From contig JBFWWP010000011.1 in NCBI GenBank assembly GCA_050246115.1, forward strand, positions 1-64,000: DNA of 64,000 nucleotides. Reading direction: 5' to 3'. The DNA comes from JBFWWP01 sp050246115. GTDB lineage: Bacteria; Planctomycetota; UBA8108; UBA1146; JAJFFE01. The notes under the pieces are model-generated. The model did no database searches. It was not told the DNA's origin and saw only the letters and a program-made list of their open reading frames with translations. Positions within the stretch are counted from its first letter, which is position 1. Each line of letters opens with the position of its first letter. This document shows, in pieces, positions 60,928 to 64,000 of the stretch. The position numbers were made by a program, and so were the translations under genes.

Positions 60928-61590
60928 GTGCAGAAGATCCGCATCGTCCTCGTGGACGACCATCAGCTGATGCGCGAGGGCCTCACCGCAATCTGCCGTG
61001 CGGAGCCCGATCTGGAAGTCGTAGGGCAAGCGGAGGACGGCGAACGTGCGCTCGCGGTTACGACCCAAGTGCGACCGGACGTCGTGGTGATGGACGTCGC
61101 GTTGGGTGAGCACAGCGGTATCGAAGCGACGAGACAGTTGTGCGCGCAAGGGATCACCAAGGTACTGGCCCTATCGACCCACGCGGACAAGCGCTATGTG
61201 CGGGGAATGCTCGAGGCGGGTGCCGTCGGCTATGTACTGAAGGCCGCGGCGTTCACGGAGCTGAGGCAAGCTCTGCAAACCGTCGTGAGCGGTCGGGTCT
61301 ATCTGAGTCCTGGGCTCGGATTGGACGATACCGCGGTTCGCGACGCAACCGTCGGCCACGAGCGGGCCGCGGTCGACCTGGAGCGGCTGCGAACGCTTTC
61401 ACCTCGTGAGCGGGAGGTGCTGCAGCTCTTGGCCGAAGGCGTGACCTCTGGGGAGATTGCCCGCCGACTGCACCGATCGATCCGAACCGTCGATTCTCAT
61501 CGCGCCAGTATCATGCGGAAGCTCGACCTCCACAGCGTGGCGGAACTGACCAAGTATGCGGTTCGGGCCGGCCTGACCTCGCTCGAGTAG
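60928..61590 (+). CDS. NarL/FixJ-type response regulator
   Basis: 220 residues. Receiver domain with acidic pocket Asp10-Asp11, phosphorylation site Asp56 (VVMDVALGE), Ser83 and Lys104 (YVLKAAA). The C-terminal LuxR/GerE DNA-binding domain is at about 155-215 (LSPREREVLQLLAEGVTSGE, then RTVDSHRASIMRKLDL). The partner kinase is not adjacent. It sits inside the ole cluster, between oleC and oleD, on the same strand, and could control them. GTG start with AGGAG five bases upstream; an in-frame ATG farther upstream is inside the spacer and unlikely. Confidence 0.92.
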   Translation: MQKIRIVLVDDHQLMREGLTAICRAEPDLEVVGQAEDGERALAVTTQVRPDVVVMDVALGEHSGIEATRQLCAQGITKVLALSTHADKRYVRGMLEAGAVGYVLKAAAFTELRQALQTVVSGRVYLSPGLGLDDTAVRDATVGHERAAVDLERLRTLSPREREVLQLLAEGVTSGEIARRLHRSIRTVDSHRASIMRKLDLHSVAELTKYAVRAGLTSLE

Positions 61591-61740
61591 CTCGACCCGG
61601 CCACGGCACGCGATCGTCCTCGAAACCGGGCGGTCGGGGGCGGGGGCGCTCGCAACTCGTAAGCCGAATTGGATCGTCCGGATGCGAATTCGTCCCCTGA
61701 GGATCCCGCGTTTGGCCAGCGGGCCTCGAGAAAATTGCCT

Positions 61741-61913
61741 TTGACAAAGGTGGTGGAATCCGTTGTCATCCCAGCGTCGGGCCGGCCTAGGAACCGCCTA
61801 GGAAACCAAAGCTCACGGGAAGCACCTCGGGAGCGAACGCGGCCAGACCTAACGCTAGGCACCTCCTTAAGCAATCGGGGAAGGACTTCGGTTCTTCCCC
61901 GATTTTGTTTTTC
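61741..61913 (+). ncRNA. Candidate small RNA upstream of oleD
   Basis: TTGACA at 61741-61746 is a perfect -35; the hexamer 17 bases later (TGTCAT) is a poor -10. About 100 bases on, an intrinsic terminator closes a segment that contains a repeated GCCTAGGAA motif and a CCTAACGCTAGG hairpin. The unit could be a small RNA of about 135-140 bases, or the leader/attenuator of oleD. It matches no RNA family I recognise. Confidence 0.3.
61874..61913 (+). terminator. Rho-independent terminator
   Basis: Stem AATCGGGGAAG (61874-61884) with CTTCCCCGATT (61895-61905), a ten-base loop, followed by TTTTGTTTTT. The clearest classical terminator in the window. It lies 284 bases after the response regulator gene. 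Confidence 0.9.
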
Positions 61914-61943
61914 AGGGTTTCGTTCGAGCCGTTACCCAGGGCT

Positions 61944-61994
61944 GAGGCCAACCCAGAACAGAGACCAACCCAGCACAGAGGCCAACCCGAAACC
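61944..61994. repeat. Three tandem 17-base repeats
   Basis: Units at 61944, 61961 and 61978 of the form GAGRCCAACCC followed by a six-base variable end. They lie about 450 bases upstream of oleD. Confidence 0.6.
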
Positions 61995-62450
61995 CCGGAG
62001 CGGGGCTCGCCGGGCACCCCCCCTCGGGCGAACGACGGCGAACGACTCTGTAGAACCCCGACTCGGCGAGGCCCCTCTCCTTGCGGGTGGCAACCTTCCA
62101 ACCTGCAGTGGACTCGAGCCCGATGGACCCGTGTCGGAGTGTAGCCGCTCAACGGGACCCGGGTATCGGTAGAAGTACTCATTTTGCAGCGCCTGGGCAG
62201 TCCGGAGGTGATGCGTCGGACTACCCGCGCCAAGGGGAATGAGCCAGCCGCGAAAGGGACGTGGTCCCTTCCGAGGATGACGGGTTCGCATGGGTGCTCG
62301 GCCGGGGTACCTTCCGAATCCACCGGTCGAGATCGATCGCGGATCGGAGACGCGGTTCAATGACGGGGGAGTGGCATCGCAGAGTGACGGCAGAGTGATC
62401 TGGCGATCGACGATTTGCCGCTCACGGGAGGAGAGAAGGAGGCTTAAGCC

Positions 62451-63473
62451 TTGGCGCGAGTCGAACGGGTGCTGGTCACCGGCGGCGGCGGCTTCCTCGG
62501 CAGCCACGTCGTCCGCGCGCTGCTTGCGGCGGGCCTCGCGGTCCGGAGCTTCTCGCGCGGTCACTACCCAGAACTCGTGGCGGCAGGTGTCGACGCGGCT
62601 CAGGGTGACCTCGCCGATCCGCGGGCGGTGACCGACGCGGCCGCGGGGTGCGACGCGGTGATCCACACCGCAGCGCTCGCGGGGATCTGGGGCGCGGCCA
62701 ACGACTACGAACAGGCCAACGTCGTCGGCACGGAGAACGTGCTCGCAGCCTGTCGCACCCACGGGATCGAAGCCATGGTGTACACGAGTTCGCCGAGCGT
62801 GGTCTTTGCCGGTGTCGACCAAGAGAACATCGACGAGTCGGCGCCCTACCCATCGCGCTTCCTCGGTCACTACCCGCGCACCAAAGCGGCCGCCGAGCAA
62901 CGGGTTCTCGCAGCCAATGGGCCTCGACTCGCGACGGTGGCCCTTCGTCCCCACTTGATCTGGGGCCCGCGCGACAGCCACCTCGTTCCCAGCGTCGTGG
63001 CCCGTGCGCGTTCTGGCGCGCTCCGGCTGATTCACCCAGAGAAGCGCGTGGATTGCTGCTACGTGGACAACGCGGCCGCGGCGCACCTTCTAGCTCTCGA
63101 CAGGTTGGCGGTAGGTTCGGCGATCGCCGGCCGCGCGTTCTTCATTTCGCAGGGCGAACCGATCGCGATCGGCGAGTTCGTGAATCGGATCCTGGCGGCC
63201 GCGGGACTGCCCCCCGTCGCGCGCACGATTCCCGCCGGGGTTGCGTACGCTGTCGGGGCCGTCCTCGAGACCGCCTATGGGCTGCTGCGCATCCAACGGG
63301 AACCGCGCATGACGCGATTTCTCGCGCGCCAACTGGCAACCGCCCATTGGTTCGATCTCACCGCCGCTTATCGCGATCTCGGCTACGTGCCACGGGTCTC
63401 GATCGACGAGGGCATGCGGCGGCTCCGGGAGTGGTTCATGCGTTCGCACCCCGTGGGCAGGGAAGCACCGTGA
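62451..63473 (+). CDS. oleD: OleD-like 2-alkyl-3-ketoalkanoic acid reductase
   Basis: 340 residues of the extended short-chain dehydrogenase family: NADP motif VTGGGGFLGSH at 9-19, DLADPRAV, VYTSSPSVVF and catalytic YPRTK near residue 145. OleD reduces the beta-keto acid produced by OleA to the beta-hydroxy acid that OleC uses. A 3-beta-hydroxysteroid dehydrogenase-like role is the sequence-only alternative; the oleB and oleC genes favour OleD. TTG start with AAGGAGG eight bases upstream, so its own ribosome site is strong. The stop overlaps the next gene (GTGA). Confidence 0.85.
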   Translation: MARVERVLVTGGGGFLGSHVVRALLAAGLAVRSFSRGHYPELVAAGVDAAQGDLADPRAVTDAAAGCDAVIHTAALAGIWGAANDYEQANVVGTENVLAACRTHGIEAMVYTSSPSVVFAGVDQENIDESAPYPSRFLGHYPRTKAAAEQRVLAANGPRLATVALRPHLIWGPRDSHLVPSVVARARSGALRLIHPEKRVDCCYVDNAAAAHLLALDRLAVGSAIAGRAFFISQGEPIAIGEFVNRILAAAGLPPVARTIPAGVAYAVGAVLETAYGLLRIQREPRMTRFLARQLATAHWFDLTAAYRDLGYVPRVSIDEGMRRLREWFMRSHPVGREAP

Positions 63474-64000
63474 ATGCCTTCGAGCCGCGATTCCCAACCT
63501 GGGCGCCGGTTGCGGGCGTGCCCTCCGCGCTCCCCGGTGTCGACGTGTTTCGTTTCTCTCTCGCGGCTTCGGTGGAGCCGAGCGTGGCGTTGCGGTGCCA
63601 CCTCGATGCGGAGGAGTGTGCGCGCGCCGATCGGTTCGTGGTGCCGACGGCGGCGGAGCAGTTCGTTCTAGGCCGTGTGGGCTTGCGCCGTATTCTCGGT
63701 CACTTCCTCCAAGTGGCGCCGCGCGCCGTACGCTTGCGCTACGGTGTTCACGGCAGGCCTGAATTGGCTGCGCCCTTCGATCGCGCCGGGCTGACCTTCA
63801 ACTTGGCACACTCGCACGGCATGGCCATTTGTGCGGTCACGCACGGGGGCGGCCTCGGCGTCGATCTCGAGCGAGTGCGGGCGGAAGTGGCTACCGAAGC
63901 GATCGCTCGACGCTACTTCGCCACCGCTGAAGTCGCCGCGCTCTTGTCGGTTCCGGAGCGCGAGCGCGCGCGGGCGTTCTTCCGGATCTGGACCCGCAAG
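63470..64000 (+). CDS. 4'-phosphopantetheinyl transferase, Sfp type (partial at window edge)
   Basis: 177 residues are visible and the gene continues past the edge. FVLGRVGLRRILGHFL, the FNLAHSHGMAICAV segment and GVDLERVR (magnesium-binding Asp and Glu) identify the Sfp/AcpT superfamily. The end of the window falls in FFRIWTRK, the usual WxxKE motif. The enzyme transfers phosphopantetheine from CoA to a carrier protein. GTG start overlaps the oleD stop; an ATG four bases later is out of frame. Its coupling to oleD suggests that a carrier protein, or a linked PKS/NRPS/fatty-acid gene, lies further right. Confidence 0.85.
   Translation, partial: MNAFEPRFPTWAPVAGVPSALPGVDVFRFSLAASVEPSVALRCHLDAEECARADRFVVPTAAEQFVLGRVGLRRILGHFLQVAPRAVRLRYGVHGRPELAAPFDRAGLTFNLAHSHGMAICAVTHGGGLGVDLERVRAEVATEAIARRYFATAEVAALLSVPERERARAFFRIWTRK

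Larger units (their letters stand above)
61591..62450. other. Long noncoding region before oleD
   Basis: 860 bases with no supportable gene. It contains a possible promoter and intrinsic terminator that could bound a small RNA, and a three-copy 17-base repeat. AAGGAGG just before oleD is the last element. Open frames in both directions have no ribosome sites and odd composition. Confidence 0.5.

Noticed and set aside
61787..62323. Leftward open frame of 178 codons in the spacer before oleD
   Set aside because: It runs through the terminator and the tandem 17-base repeat, has no ribosome site, and shows no recognisable domain.
63474..63671. Small gene starting at ATG 63474
   Set aside because: It is out of frame with the phosphopantetheinyl transferase motifs, which are read from GTG 63470.

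Overview
The window looks like a chromosomal piece of a high-GC bacterium of the phylum Planctomycetota. A run of 100 N at 41226-41325 shows that it comes from a scaffolded assembly. The lineage call rests on several signs seen together: large Ser/Thr kinases carrying TPR tails, a short ECF sigma factor of the planctomycete-rich TIGR02999 type, secreted beta-propeller proteins ending in paired dockerin-like EF-hand repeats, polyglycine-tethered lipoproteins, and partial ole (olefin) genes, which are known from some planctomycetes. It is an inference from family content, not from a marker gene. No rRNA, convincing tRNA, CRISPR array, prophage or insertion sequence was found.

Layout. 0.2-5.8 kb: a leftward pair (Uup-type ABC-F ATPase, then a fused GT2/GT39-like glycosyltransferase) and a leftward lysophospholipid acyltransferase. 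6.2-12.1 kb: rightward FG-GAP/ASPIC secreted protein, Tex, and a PPC-domain lipoprotein. 12.2-16.5 kb: a divergent ECF sigma factor/receptor Ser-Thr kinase pair. 16.8-27.0 kb: the most striking region, six rightward genes encoding a membrane-anchored ferredoxin/FAD oxidoreductase, a cytochrome b-like membrane protein, a 20-CxxCH cytochrome, a 10-CxxCH cytochrome, an outer-membrane beta-barrel and an 11-CxxCH lipoprotein. Together they read as a complete route for electrons from a cytoplasmic reductant (or the reverse) across both membranes. 27.2-41.1 kb: mostly leftward singletons (dockerin/NHL protein, kinase-ATPase-TPR protein, DinB/DUF1572, methyltransferase, GNAT) plus a rightward TPR lipoprotein, separated by gene-poor spacers holding palindromic repeats. 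41.4-47.3 kb: leftward FIST-domain sensor with a hybrid histidine kinase, a small membrane protein, and an ArsM-like methyltransferase/VOC/membrane-protein operon. 47.7-52.9 kb: the imuA-imuB-dnaE2 error-prone repair cassette. 53.7-57.4 kb: a tripartite TRAP transporter with its TatT lipoprotein. 58.0-64.0 kb: oleB, oleC, an inserted NarL-type response regulator, oleD and a phosphopantetheinyl transferase cut by the window edge.

Within operons most junctions are four-base overlaps (ATGA, GTGA or TTGA), which supports the chosen starts and implies translational coupling. The spacers carry several families of palindromic repeats. The best one recurs at 27.1 and 45.0 kb and in both places supplies the stop codon of the gene in front of it. 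Coordinates of starts were chosen from overlap, Shine-Dalgarno sequence and family length; uncertain ones are flagged.
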